Of a stretch of DNA of 64,000 nucleotides, positions 44,477 through 52,520 are shown piece after piece. A model generated the notes under the pieces. It was not told where the DNA came from, made no database searches, and was given only the letters and a program-made list of their open reading frames with translations. This stretch comes from Pedobacter sp. Leaf176 (GTDB lineage: Bacteria > Bacteroidota > Bacteroidia > Sphingobacteriales > Sphingobacteriaceae): NCBI RefSeq assembly GCF_001424305.1, contig NZ_LMPD01000008.1, positions 1 to 64,000 on the forward strand, written 5' to 3'. A program made the position numbers and the translations under genes. Within the stretch, counting starts at the first letter, position 1, and every line of letters starts with the position of its first letter.

Positions 44477-44833
44477 ATGTATGGAGCTTATTGTATTGTG
44501 TTATATAAGCTATTCGGAAAATACACAAGCGAACTTGGTGGGCTAAGGCTTATTCAAGCTTTTATTGTTATGGGCTTTCTTGTTATAGTAATGATGATTT
44601 TGCCTGTTTTTAAAGACTTATTGATTTCAGTTCTTGCAGCAATATTTTTTTACCTTATACCTGTATTTTATTATTATTTTAAGTGGAATAATGCAGAATT
44701 GAACGTAGCAACAGAACAATTTAGAAGTCGCCCTAAATGGGTAAAACTTATTTTCTTGAGTTTCATTTGGCTGGTTTTTATTTTTCCAATTTTGATTTTT
44801 CTTGCAATTATCACCGATAAAATTATATGCTAA
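44477..44833 (+). CDS. small multi-span membrane protein
   Basis: A 118-residue hydrophobic protein from ATG 44477; an upstream ATG at 44456 would add 7 residues. Three or four membrane helices are visible: about 25-45 (QAFIVMGFLVIVMMILPVF), 48-68 (LLISVLAAIFFYLIPVFYYY) and 93-115 (LIFLSFIWLVFIFPILIFL). A central loop with EQFRSRPKW is positively charged. CATCTTTG five nt before the chosen start resembles a -7 box. No family recognised. Confidence 0.6.
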   Translation: MYGAYCIVLYKLFGKYTSELGGLRLIQAFIVMGFLVIVMMILPVFKDLLISVLAAIFFYLIPVFYYYFKWNNAELNVATEQFRSRPKWVKLIFLSFIWLVFIFPILIFLAIITDKIIC

Positions 44834-44926
44834 ACACCATTTTCCGTCGCCCGTTTTACATATTCCATATACCATATAGACTTTATTTTATTCCCTGATT
44901 ATTTCGTTTAGCCAAAAAGCGCGCCT

Positions 44927-44934
44927 TATATTTG
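44927..44934 (+). promoter_or_regulatory. -7 promoter box of the TauE-like gene, leaderless arrangement
   Basis: TATATTTG is followed by CCGC and ATG 44939, a perfect TAnnTTTG with a 4-nt gap. Confidence 0.5.
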
Positions 44935-44938
44935 CCGC

Positions 44939-45772
44939 ATGTCGGTATTATTATTTACCATTATCGTTTTACTGGGTGCTTTTTTAGCGGGTTTATTAGG
45001 CTCACTGACTGGATTGGGCGGAGGGGTAATCATCATTCCTTTATTAACGCTAGCTTTAGGTGTTGATATTCATTACGCAATCGGTGCGTCGATTGTTTCA
45101 GTAATTGCAACTTCCTCAGGTTCGGCGGCGGCATATGTTAAAGAGGGTATTACGAACATCCGGATTGGGATGTTTCTCGAAATTGCGACAACAGTAGGTG
45201 CAGTTTGCGGCGCTATTGTGGCCGTTTATTTAAATGCAAATTATATTGCCATCATTTTTGGCTGCATACTTATTTTTTCAGCAATCATGACGTTGAAGAA
45301 AAAGGTAGACCATTCTACTTTGGACGAATCTGATAAGTGGGCAAAATTTTTTAAGTTAAACGGTTCATATCCTGATAAGGGCATAGAGCATAAATATGCC
45401 GTTAAGCATGTTCCTGGTGGTTTCTTAATGATGCTTTTTGCAGGAACGCTTTCAGGTTTGTTGGGTATTGGCAGTGGGGCATTAAAAGTTATCGCAATGG
45501 ATAATATCATGCGCTTACCTTTCAAGGTTTCTACCACAACCAGTAACTTTATGATGGGCGTAACGGCAGCAGCAAGCGCAGTTGTTTACTTACACCGTGG
45601 ACAAATAGATCCGGGCATCGCAATGCCGGTGTGTATCGGCGTTTTAACAGGTGCATCGTTGGGTTCTAAAGTCTTATTAAAAACAAAAACTGACAAGCTG
45701 AAAATCGTATTTGCAATTGTAGTTACTTTTCTGGCTTTACAAATGATTTATAAAGGTATAAGCGGATTATAA
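44939..45772 (+). CDS. sulfite exporter TauE/SafE family permease
   Basis: A 277-residue integral membrane protein with about eight helices. The two family halves each have a glycine-rich loop: GSLTGLGGGVIIIPLLTLALGVD (about 20-43) and GTLSGLLGIGSGALKV (about 168-183). These proteins move sulfite, sulfoacetate or related anions across the inner membrane; the substrate here is not readable. Its stop overlaps the start of the next gene (TAATG), so both are co-translated. The box TATATTTG lies 4 nt before ATG. Confidence 0.93.
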   Translation: MSVLLFTIIVLLGAFLAGLLGSLTGLGGGVIIIPLLTLALGVDIHYAIGASIVSVIATSSGSAAAYVKEGITNIRIGMFLEIATTVGAVCGAIVAVYLNANYIAIIFGCILIFSAIMTLKKKVDHSTLDESDKWAKFFKLNGSYPDKGIEHKYAVKHVPGGFLMMLFAGTLSGLLGIGSGALKVIAMDNIMRLPFKVSTTTSNFMMGVTAAASAVVYLHRGQIDPGIAMPVCIGVLTGASLGSKVLLKTKTDKLKIVFAIVVTFLALQMIYKGISGL

Positions 45773-46167
45773 TGAGTAGTACAGAAAAGAGAAATCTAAA
45801 CGATAAAGACATTCAGGTCATACTTGGAACGCTGCTACGTGCCGGCGTGATTATCTCCATGAGTATCGTCTTAATTGGAGGGGCGATATTCCTTGTCCAC
45901 AACCAAGGGGGCATCACTGACTATAAAGTCTTTAAACCTGAACTTTCCAATTTTTCGTCAATTGCGGCTATTTTTAAAGGTGTTTTGACCTTCCAAGGTG
46001 ATGCAATTATTCAGTTTGGTATCCTGATGTTGATCTTTACGCCCATAGCCCGGATCGTTTTTGCTGTTTTTAGCTTTTTAATAGAGCGTGATTACCTCTA
46101 TGTTCTCATTGGTTTTATCATATTGGCCATCATAACCATCAGTTTAAATGGTGGTTTGGCGCATTAG
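45772..46167 (+). CDS. DUF1634 membrane protein
   Basis: A 131-residue protein with three membrane helices (about 20-42, 80-105, 110-130). VILGTLLRAGVIISMSIVLIGG and FGILMLIFTPIARIVFAVFSFLIERDYLYVLI match DUF1634, a family often encoded next to TauE/SafE permeases. It overlaps the permease stop by one base (TAATG), so a two-part transporter is likely. Its own function is not known. Confidence 0.9.
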   Translation: MSSTEKRNLNDKDIQVILGTLLRAGVIISMSIVLIGGAIFLVHNQGGITDYKVFKPELSNFSSIAAIFKGVLTFQGDAIIQFGILMLIFTPIARIVFAVFSFLIERDYLYVLIGFIILAIITISLNGGLAH

Positions 46168-46230
46168 CTTATCTTTTTAGCTAACTCCCGATCTATCAGC
46201 AAATTATTTGAAAAAATATTTAGCTAACTA

Positions 46231-46261
46231 TTTGAAAATTAATAATTCTTGCCTATCTTTG
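46231..46261 (+). promoter_or_regulatory. S10 operon promoter
   Basis: TTTG (46231-46234), a 19-nt spacer, then TATCTTTG (46254-46261). This fits the Bacteroidota consensus fully. Transcription should start near 46266, giving a leader of about 70 nt to rplC. Confidence 0.82.
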
Positions 46262-46337
46262 CCGTCCCTTTCGGGGGATGAACAACCACCTTGAACGAAG
46301 CCCTACTGCTTCGATGGGTGTTAAATTAAAAGATAAA

Positions 46338-46955
46338 ATGTCAGGAATTATTGGAAAAAAAGTAGGAATGACCAGTATCTTTGATGCAGATGGAAAAAAC
46401 ATTCCATGTACTGTAATCGAGGCTGGGCCTTGTGTAGTTACACAAGTGAAGACCGAAGAAAAAGACGGGTATTCATCTATTCAGTTAGGATACGATGAGA
46501 AAAAAGAGAAAAACACAACTCAACCGTTAAAAGGCCATTTCGCGAAAGCAAACACAACTCCAAAACGCAAGCTGGTAGAATTTGATTCGTTTACAACTGC
46601 ACTTAATTTAGGTGATGTTGTAACTGTTGATTCTTTCGTAGAAGGCGATTTTGTTGATGTTGTAGGTACCTCAAAAGGTAAAGGTTTTCAAGGTGTTGTA
46701 AAACGCCACGGATTTGCCGGTGTTGGTATGCAGACTCACGGTCAGCATAACCGTTTACGTGCCCCTGGTTCATTGGGAGCATCATCATTCCCATCACGTG
46801 TATTCAAAGGAATGCGCATGGCTGGAAGAACAGGTGGAGACAGAGTAAAAGTTCAAAACTTACAGGTTTTGAAAGTTTATGCTGAGCAAAACCTATTAGT
46901 AGTTAGTGGTTCCATTCCAGGAGCTAAAGGTTCTTACGTAATCTTAGACAAGTAA
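46338..46955 (+). CDS. rplC: 50S ribosomal protein L3
   Basis: A 205-residue L3, early 23S rRNA binder near the peptidyl-transferase centre. It starts MSGIIGKKVGMTSIFDADGK; an upstream in-frame ATG at 46278 would add 20 non-conserved residues within the leader and is rejected. Marks are KGKGFQGVVKRHGFAGVG and GSLGASSFPSRVFKGMRMAGR, including the loop with the methylated Gln in other species. It is the first gene of this S10 cluster because rpsJ is 7.8 kb away. Confidence 0.97.
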   Translation: MSGIIGKKVGMTSIFDADGKNIPCTVIEAGPCVVTQVKTEEKDGYSSIQLGYDEKKEKNTTQPLKGHFAKANTTPKRKLVEFDSFTTALNLGDVVTVDSFVEGDFVDVVGTSKGKGFQGVVKRHGFAGVGMQTHGQHNRLRAPGSLGASSFPSRVFKGMRMAGRTGGDRVKVQNLQVLKVYAEQNLLVVSGSIPGAKGSYVILDK

Positions 46956-46959
46956 TCAG

Positions 46960-47589
46960 ATGGAAGTTAAAGTATTAAACATTTCAGGTAAAGAAACAGG
47001 TGCCAAGGTGCAACTTCCTGAATCGGTATTTGGTATCGAGCCTAACGACCACGCGATTTATTTAGATGTTAAACAGTATCTGGCTAACCAACGTCAGGGT
47101 ACTCATAAATCTAAACAACGTAATGAGATTGCTGGTTCGACCCGTAAACTATACAAACAAAAAGGTACAGGTGGTGCAAGAGCAGGTAGCATTAAATCTC
47201 CGTTATTTAACGGTGGTGGTCGTGTTTTCGGTCCTCAACCACGTGATTACAGTTTTAAATTGAACAAGAAATTAAAATCATTAGCACGTAAATCTGCTTT
47301 AGCTTATAAAGCCAAAGATAACAACGTGGTGATTTTAGAAGATTTCAGCTTCGATACAATTAAAACTAAAAACTATACAAGTTTATTAGCTGCGTTAAAC
47401 GTAGGTACTCAAAAAACTTTGTTGGTTTTACCTTCACAAAATAATAATATCTATTTATCAAGCAGAAACGTTGAGAAAACTAAAGTAATCACTGCGGCAG
47501 ATTTAAATACTTATGATGTATTAAACGCTGGTGTACTTGTGTTAACTGCAGATTCTGTTAAAACTTTGGAGGAGGCATTTGCCAAGTAA
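46960..47589 (+). CDS. rplD: 50S ribosomal protein L4
   Basis: A 209-residue L4 with the extended loop RQGTHKSKQRNEIAGSTRK, then YKQKGTGGARAGSIKSPLFNGGGRVFGPQP that reaches the exit tunnel. In enterics L4 represses the S10 operon through the leader; no such control can be judged here. It starts 4 bp after rplC. Length and order are standard. Confidence 0.97.
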   Translation: MEVKVLNISGKETGAKVQLPESVFGIEPNDHAIYLDVKQYLANQRQGTHKSKQRNEIAGSTRKLYKQKGTGGARAGSIKSPLFNGGGRVFGPQPRDYSFKLNKKLKSLARKSALAYKAKDNNVVILEDFSFDTIKTKNYTSLLAALNVGTQKTLLVLPSQNNNIYLSSRNVEKTKVITAADLNTYDVLNAGVLVLTADSVKTLEEAFAK

Positions 47590-47590
47590 T

Positions 47591-47881
47591 ATGGAAATTT
47601 TAAAAAAACCAATATTAACCGAAAAAGCTTCAGCTTTAACTGAAAAATTAAACGTTTTCACGTTCAGCGTAAACCACAAAGCGAACAAATTGCAAATCAA
47701 ATCTGCAATCGAAAAACTTTATGGTGTTACCATCACTTCAATCAATACTATGGTTGTAGACGGTAAAGCTAAATCACGTTATACAAAAGCAGGTTTTGTT
47801 TCAGGCCGTAGCCCGAAATACAAAAAAGCGATCGTAACGTTGAAAGACGGTGAGACAATAGATTATTACGCAAATCTTTAA
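47591..47881 (+). CDS. rplW: 50S ribosomal protein L23
   Basis: A 96-residue L23, docking site for trigger factor and signal recognition particle at the tunnel exit. The start ATG 47591 gives MEILKKPILTEKASALTEKL. It is one base after the rplD stop. A GGAGGAGG stretch at 47568-47575 lies within the end of rplD, 15 nt before the start, rather far for Shine-Dalgarno pairing. The C-terminal GRSPKYKKAIVTLKDGETI is standard. Confidence 0.96.
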   Translation: MEILKKPILTEKASALTEKLNVFTFSVNHKANKLQIKSAIEKLYGVTITSINTMVVDGKAKSRYTKAGFVSGRSPKYKKAIVTLKDGETIDYYANL

Positions 47882-47901
47882 TTTAATTATTAATTATAAC
47901 T

Positions 47902-48726
47902 ATGGGCTTAAGAAAATTTAAACCAGTTACTCCGGGAACCCGCTTTAGAGTTGGTGCCAGCTTTGCGGAGATTACAGCAACCAAGCCCGAAAAATCATTG
48001 GTTGTATCATCAAAAAAGTCTGGTGGACGTAACAACACAGGTAAAATGACTATGCGCTACATGGGTGGTGGTCATAAAAAATCATATCGTTTAATCGACT
48101 TCAAACGCGATAAATTCGATATTCCTGCTACAGTAGCTACTGTAGAATACGATCCAAACCGTACTGCCCGCATTGCATTATTAAACTATGCAGATGGCGA
48201 GAAGCGTTACATTATTGCTCCTGAAGGATTACAAGTTGGTTCGGTATTATTATCGGGCGATACTGCAGCTCCGGAAGTAGGTAACACTTTAAAATTATCG
48301 AACATTCCATTAGGTTCTATTATCCACAACGTGGAGATTCACCCTGGAAAAGGAGCACAATTAGCTCGTAGTGCAGGTGCATACGCACAATTAGCTGCCC
48401 GCGATGGTAAATATGCGACTTTAAAAATGCCTTCTGGCGAAACCCGTTTAATCCTGACTACTTGTCTTGCTACTATCGGTGCTGTATCTAACTCAGATCA
48501 CGCAAACGAAGTATTAGGTAAAGCTGGTCGTAAGCGTTGGTTGGGCCGTCGTCCGAGAACAAGACCGGTAGCGATGAACCCTGTCGATCACCCAATGGGT
48601 GGTGGTGAAGGTAGATCATCAGGTGGTCACCCTCGGTCAAGAAATGGTGTTTTAGCTAAAGGCTACAAAACCAGAGAACTTAAAAAATATTCTAATCGTT
48701 ACATCATAGAGAGAAGGAAGAAATAA
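47902..48726 (+). CDS. rplB: 50S ribosomal protein L2
   Basis: A 274-residue L2, needed for subunit joining and the peptidyl-transferase centre. KSGGRNNTGKMTMRYMGGGHKKSYR, DPNRTARIALLNYADGEKRYI and the C-terminal VDHPMGGGEGRSSGGHPRS (with the important His) are intact. The stop shares one base with the start of rpsS (TAATG). Length is typical. Confidence 0.98.
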   Translation: MGLRKFKPVTPGTRFRVGASFAEITATKPEKSLVVSSKKSGGRNNTGKMTMRYMGGGHKKSYRLIDFKRDKFDIPATVATVEYDPNRTARIALLNYADGEKRYIIAPEGLQVGSVLLSGDTAAPEVGNTLKLSNIPLGSIIHNVEIHPGKGAQLARSAGAYAQLAARDGKYATLKMPSGETRLILTTCLATIGAVSNSDHANEVLGKAGRKRWLGRRPRTRPVAMNPVDHPMGGGEGRSSGGHPRSRNGVLAKGYKTRELKKYSNRYIIERRKK

Positions 48727-48992
48727 TGGCTCGTTCGATAAAAAAAGGACCTTATATTGACCATAACGTAGAGAAAAAAGTAAACTCTATGAATGATTCA
48801 GGCAAAAAGTCTGTAATCAAAACTTGGTCTCGTAGATCAATGATTTCACCAGATTTCGTTAATCATACATTTGCAGTACACAACGGTAATAAATTTATTC
48901 CTGTGTACGTAACAGAAAACATGGTTGGTCACAAGTTGGGAGAATTTGCTCCAACCAGAACATTCAGAGGACACGCTGAAAAGAAAAAATAA
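48726..48992 (+). CDS. rpsS: 30S ribosomal protein S19
   Basis: An 88-residue S19, head protein contacting S13 and the A-site finger. MARSIKKGPYIDHNVEKKV and WSRRSMISPDFVNHTFAVHNGNKFIPVYVTENMVGHKLGEF are diagnostic. It overlaps rplB by one base and lies 7 bp before rplV. Confidence 0.98.
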   Translation: MARSIKKGPYIDHNVEKKVNSMNDSGKKSVIKTWSRRSMISPDFVNHTFAVHNGNKFIPVYVTENMVGHKLGEFAPTRTFRGHAEKKK

Positions 48993-48999
48993 TTAGACA

Positions 49000-49362
49000 A
49001 TGGAAGCAATAGCAAAATTAAACAATTGTCCAACCTCACCGCGTAAGATGCGTTTGGTTGTAGATCTTATCAGAGGTGAACGTGTAGAGAAAGCATTAAG
49101 CATTTTAAAGTTTACCAATAAAGAAGCAGCAATAAGAGTTGAGAAATTATTATTATCTGCTATCAAAAACTGGGAATCTAAAAATGAAGGTGCCCGCCCT
49201 GAAGAAAACCAACTGTTTGTAAAAACAATTATGGTAGATGGTGGCCGTCAGCTTAAACGCTTACGTCCGGCTCCTCAAGGCCGTGGATATAGAATTCGTA
49301 AACGTTCTAACCACGTAACGCTGATTGTAGATAGTAAAAATACAGAAACAACTCAAAACTAA
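49000..49362 (+). CDS. rplV: 50S ribosomal protein L22
   Basis: A 120-residue L22 lining the exit tunnel; the beta-hairpin QLKRLRPAPQGRGYRIRKRSNHVTLIV is the tunnel arm associated with macrolide effects in other bacteria. NCPTSPRKMRLVVDLIRGERVEKAL is the family start. It begins 7 bp after rpsS. Confidence 0.97.
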   Translation: MEAIAKLNNCPTSPRKMRLVVDLIRGERVEKALSILKFTNKEAAIRVEKLLLSAIKNWESKNEGARPEENQLFVKTIMVDGGRQLKRLRPAPQGRGYRIRKRSNHVTLIVDSKNTETTQN

Positions 49363-49371
49363 TTTTAGGAA

Positions 49372-50220
49372 ATGGGACAAAAAGCAAATCCAATAGGTAA
49401 CAGGTTAGGTATCATCAAAGGATGGGATTCTAACTGGTTCGGTGGCAACAACTACTCCGATAAATTAGTTGAAGATGAGAAAATAAGAAAATACCTTTCT
49501 GCCCGTATTGCTAAAGGTGGTGTTGCAAAAGTAGTTATCGAGCGTACGTTAAAACGTATCACTGTAACTATCCACACAGCTCGCCCGGGTATTGTAATCG
49601 GTAAAGCAGGTGCTGAGGTTGATAAAATCAAAGAAGAGTTAAAGAAATTGACTAAAAAGGAAATTCAAATTAACATTTTCGAAATTAAACGCCCGGAACT
49701 TGATGCACAATTAGTTGCAGAAGGTGTTGCAAAACAATTAGAAGCAAGGATCTCATTCCGTAGAGCAATGAAATCTTCTATCGCATCGACCATGCGTATG
49801 GGTGCTGAAGGTATTAAAATCATGACTTCTGGTCGTTTAGGTGGTGCTGAGATGGCACGTACTGAGCAGTACAAAGAAGGAAGAGTGCCTTTGCATACAT
49901 TCCGTGCTGATATCGATTACGCTTTAGCAGAAGCTTTAACTACATATGGTAAAATAGGTGTTAAAGTTTGGATTTGTAAAGGTGAGGTTTATGGAAAACG
50001 TGATTTGTCTCCAAACATTGGTGCAGCAAACAACGGTCCTAAAGGCGCATCTGATAAACCAGCTTTTGGTGGAAGAGATAACAGAGGTGGCGGAAACGAC
50101 AGACGTGGTGGTAATGACAGACGTGGTGGAAACCAAGGTGGTGGTCGTGGCCCAGGTCAAGGCGGTCCGGGTGCAAACAGAGGTGGTGGCGCAGGCGCTA
50201 ACAGAGGTCCTCGTAAATAA
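49372..50220 (+). CDS. rpsC: 30S ribosomal protein S3 with Gly/Arg-rich C-terminal extension
   Basis: A 282-residue S3. The KH domain (RPGIVIGKAGAEVDKIKEEL) and the C-terminal S3 domain (ASTMRMGAEGIKIMTSGRLGGAEMAR, then TYGKIGVKVWICKGEVY) end near residue 208, so about 55 extra residues follow. These are almost only Gly, Arg, Asn and Asp, with repeats of DRRGGN. They are probably disordered and could bind RNA. The DNA shows the same short repeat (around 50098-50130). S3 is part of the mRNA entry helicase. Confidence 0.97.
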   Translation: MGQKANPIGNRLGIIKGWDSNWFGGNNYSDKLVEDEKIRKYLSARIAKGGVAKVVIERTLKRITVTIHTARPGIVIGKAGAEVDKIKEELKKLTKKEIQINIFEIKRPELDAQLVAEGVAKQLEARISFRRAMKSSIASTMRMGAEGIKIMTSGRLGGAEMARTEQYKEGRVPLHTFRADIDYALAEALTTYGKIGVKVWICKGEVYGKRDLSPNIGAANNGPKGASDKPAFGGRDNRGGGNDRRGGNDRRGGNQGGGRGPGQGGPGANRGGGAGANRGPRK

Positions 50221-50260
50221 TTGATTTATTAACATCGTTTAACGATTAGAACAAAATAAA

Positions 50261-50683
50261 ATGTTACAGCCAAAAAGAACGAAGTTCAGGAAGATGCAAA
50301 AAGGCAGAATGAAGGGTTTAGCTTCACGTGGAGCTGAATTAGCATTCGGATCTTTCGGTATCAAATCTTTAGAAGCAACTTGGATTACAAGTCGCCAGAT
50401 AGAGGCTGCCCGTATTGCCGTAACTCGTTTCATGAAACGTGAAGGCCAGGTATGGATCAGGATTTTCCCGGATAAACCGGTAACTAAAAAACCTGCTGAA
50501 GTACGTATGGGTAAAGGTAAAGGTGCTCCTGAATACTGGGTTGCAGTAGTAAGACCAGGACGTGTAATTTTCGAAGCTGAAGGTGTGCCTTTAGAAGTTG
50601 CTAAAGAAGCATTACGTTTAGCAGCACAAAAATTACCAATCCAAACCAAATTTGTAGTACGTAGAGATTACGTAGAAGCATAG
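50261..50683 (+). CDS. rplP: 50S ribosomal protein L16
   Basis: A 140-residue L16, near the tRNA elbow sites. MLQPKRTKFRKMQKGRMKGL and GKGAPEYWVAVVRPGRVIFEAEGVP are diagnostic. Length is usual. The 74-bp gap to rpmC contains a weak inverted repeat (GTTGAGT with ACTCAAC). Confidence 0.97.
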   Translation: MLQPKRTKFRKMQKGRMKGLASRGAELAFGSFGIKSLEATWITSRQIEAARIAVTRFMKREGQVWIRIFPDKPVTKKPAEVRMGKGKGAPEYWVAVVRPGRVIFEAEGVPLEVAKEALRLAAQKLPIQTKFVVRRDYVEA

Positions 50684-50757
50684 TAAAGTTGTTGAGTTGA
50701 ATGTTGTAAATACTTGTTTATTATAACCGCTACACTCAACCGTAAAGAAAAATAAAA

Positions 50758-50970
50758 ATGAAAAATTCAGAAATCACAGGGCTTTCAAAAGAAGAATTAG
50801 TAGCTAAGATTGCGGAAGAAAAAGAGAACTTGTCAAAATTAAAGTTCGCTCATACTATTTCAGCTATCGAAAATCCTTCACGCATTGCAAAAGTAAGGAA
50901 AGACATAGCCCGTTTAAACACTGAACTGACTAAAGTGAAAAACGCTGAGTCAGCTACTGAAACTAATTAA
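50758..50970 (+). CDS. rpmC: 50S ribosomal protein L29
   Basis: A 70-residue L29. EITGLSKEELVAKIAEEKENL and KLKFAHTISAIENPSRIAKVRKDIARLNTEL match the two-helix family. It is a few residues longer than in Escherichia coli because of the polar C-terminal NAESATETN. It lies near the exit tunnel beside L23. Confidence 0.96.
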   Translation: MKNSEITGLSKEELVAKIAEEKENLSKLKFAHTISAIENPSRIAKVRKDIARLNTELTKVKNAESATETN

Positions 50971-50983
50971 TTTGAGAGTCGAA

Positions 50984-51238
50984 ATGGAAAGACAATTAAG
51001 AAAAACAAGAACCGGGTTAGTGGTAAGCAACAAGATGGATAAATCTGTTGTAGTGAGCGTGGAACGTAAAGTAAAACACCCGATTTATGGTAAGTTCGTA
51101 AAGAAAACTACCAAATTTATGGCTCACGACGAGAAAAACGAATGCGGTATCGGAGATACAGTATTGATTATGGAAACTCGTCCTTTGAGTAAAAACAAGA
51201 ACTGGAGATTGGTACAAATTTTAGAAAGAGCTAAATAA
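50984..51238 (+). CDS. rpsQ: 30S ribosomal protein S17
   Basis: An 84-residue S17 from ATG 50984 (MERQLRKTRTGLVVSNK); a TTG at 50972 would add four residues and is less likely. The OB-fold marks KMDKSVVVSVERKVKHPIYGKFVKKTTKF and GDTVLIMETRPLSKNKNWRLV are present. The next gene starts one base after its stop. Confidence 0.96.
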   Translation: MERQLRKTRTGLVVSNKMDKSVVVSVERKVKHPIYGKFVKKTTKFMAHDEKNECGIGDTVLIMETRPLSKNKNWRLVQILERAK

Positions 51239-51239
51239 G

Positions 51240-51608
51240 ATGGTACAACAGGAATCGAGATTAAACGTTGCTGATAACAGCGGCGCAAAAGAAGTATTGG
51301 TAATTCGTGTGCTAGGTGGAACCGGCAAACGTTATGCTTCAATTGGTGATAAAGTGGTTGTTACTGTAAAAAGCGCTTTACCGTCAGGTAACATTAAAAA
51401 AGGTACAGTTTCTAAAGCAGTTGTTGTAAGAACAAAAAAAGAAATCCGTCGTAAAGATGGTTCTTATATCCGTTTTGACGATAATGCTGCTGTATTATTG
51501 AACGCACAGGATGAGCCAAGAGGTACACGTATCTTTGGCCCGGTTGCGAGAGAACTACGTGAAAAACAATTCATGAAAATTGTATCATTAGCACCGGAGG
51601 TATTGTAA
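51240..51608 (+). CDS. rplN: 50S ribosomal protein L14
   Basis: A 122-residue L14, an intersubunit protein. MVQQESRLNVADNSGAKEVLVIRVLGG and GTRIFGPVARELREKQFMKIVSLAPEVL are fully typical. The end of the gene contains GGAGG (51596-51600), which also serves as a good Shine-Dalgarno for rplX. Confidence 0.98.
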   Translation: MVQQESRLNVADNSGAKEVLVIRVLGGTGKRYASIGDKVVVTVKSALPSGNIKKGTVSKAVVVRTKKEIRRKDGSYIRFDDNAAVLLNAQDEPRGTRIFGPVARELREKQFMKIVSLAPEVL

Positions 51609-51609
51609 A

Positions 51610-51954
51610 ATGGGAAACAAAGTAATAAATACACCATCAAAACTTAAAATCCGCACTGGAGATTTAGTTAAAGTAATTGCAGGCGATTCAAAAGGTCAGC
51701 AAGGAAAAGTACTTTCAGTACAAATAGATAAAAACAGAGCCATTGTAGAAGGCATTAACTTAGTATCTAAACATACTAAGCCAAATGCTGCAAATCCTAA
51801 CGGTGGTATTATTAAAAAAGAAGCTGCTCTTCATATTTCTAACCTGATGTTGGTTGATCCAAAATCTGGTAAAGCTACCCGCGTAGGTCGTAAACTTAAC
51901 GCAGATGGTAAATTGGTTAGAGTTGCTAAAATATCAGGAGAGGAGATTAAATAA
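51610..51954 (+). CDS. rplX: 50S ribosomal protein L24
   Basis: A 114-residue L24, early assembly initiator with a KOW motif (GDLVKVIAGDSKGQQGKVLSV). Start ATG 51610 is 9 nt after GGAGG. The last codons include AGGAG, which gives rplE a similar site. The stop shares one base with the start of rplE. Confidence 0.97.
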   Translation: MGNKVINTPSKLKIRTGDLVKVIAGDSKGQQGKVLSVQIDKNRAIVEGINLVSKHTKPNAANPNGGIIKKEAALHISNLMLVDPKSGKATRVGRKLNADGKLVRVAKISGEEIK

Positions 51955-52520
51955 TGGCTACTACACCAAGATTAAAAAGCAAATACAAAGAAGAAGTTGT
52001 AAGTGCACTTAAGGAAAAATTTCAGTACAAAACTGTAATGCAGGTTCCAAAATTGGAAAAAATCTGTATCAATCAGGGTGTTGGTCGTTTTTCTGTAACA
52101 GATAAAAAGATTATGGATACCACAATCGTTGAGTTGACTACCATTACTGGTCAGCAGGCGGTTCCGGCGCAATCTAAAAAAGATATCTCAAACTTTAAAT
52201 TACGTAAAGGTATGCCTGTAGGTGTACGTGTTACTTTACGCGATAATAATATGTATGAGTTCTTGGATCGTTTGATTTCTGTTGCATTACCACGTATTCG
52301 TGATTTCAAAGGTATCAACGATAAAGGCTTTGATGGTAAAGGAAATTATACTTTAGGTGTAACTGAGCAAATCATCTTCCCTGAGATTAATATCGATAAA
52401 ATCAATAAAATTTTAGGTATGGATATAACTTTCGTAACTTCGGCAAAATCTGACGTTGAAGCTTTAGAGTTATTGAAGCAATTCGGATTACCATTTAAAA
52501 ATCAAAAAACAGCAGAATAA
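51954..52520 (+). CDS. rplE: 50S ribosomal protein L5
   Basis: A 188-residue L5, which binds 5S rRNA and P-site tRNA. VPKLEKICINQGVGRFSVTDKK, LRKGMPVGVRVTLRD, and ITFVTSAKSDVEALELLKQFGLPF are diagnostic. AGGAG (51941-51945) stands 8 nt before ATG. The stop overlaps the start of rpsN (TAATG). Confidence 0.97.
   Translation: MATTPRLKSKYKEEVVSALKEKFQYKTVMQVPKLEKICINQGVGRFSVTDKKIMDTTIVELTTITGQQAVPAQSKKDISNFKLRKGMPVGVRVTLRDNNMYEFLDRLISVALPRIRDFKGINDKGFDGKGNYTLGVTEQIIFPEINIDKINKILGMDITFVTSAKSDVEALELLKQFGLPFKNQKTAE

Noticed and set aside
38640..46277. Mobile element or genomic island in the ribosomal split
   Set aside because: No integrase, transposase, tRNA, direct target duplication or inverted ends were found; codon use looks ordinary.
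46278..46337. Longer N-terminus of rplC
   Set aside because: The extra 20 residues fall in the promoter-proximal leader and are not part of L3; the family start MSGIIGKKVGMT is at 46338.
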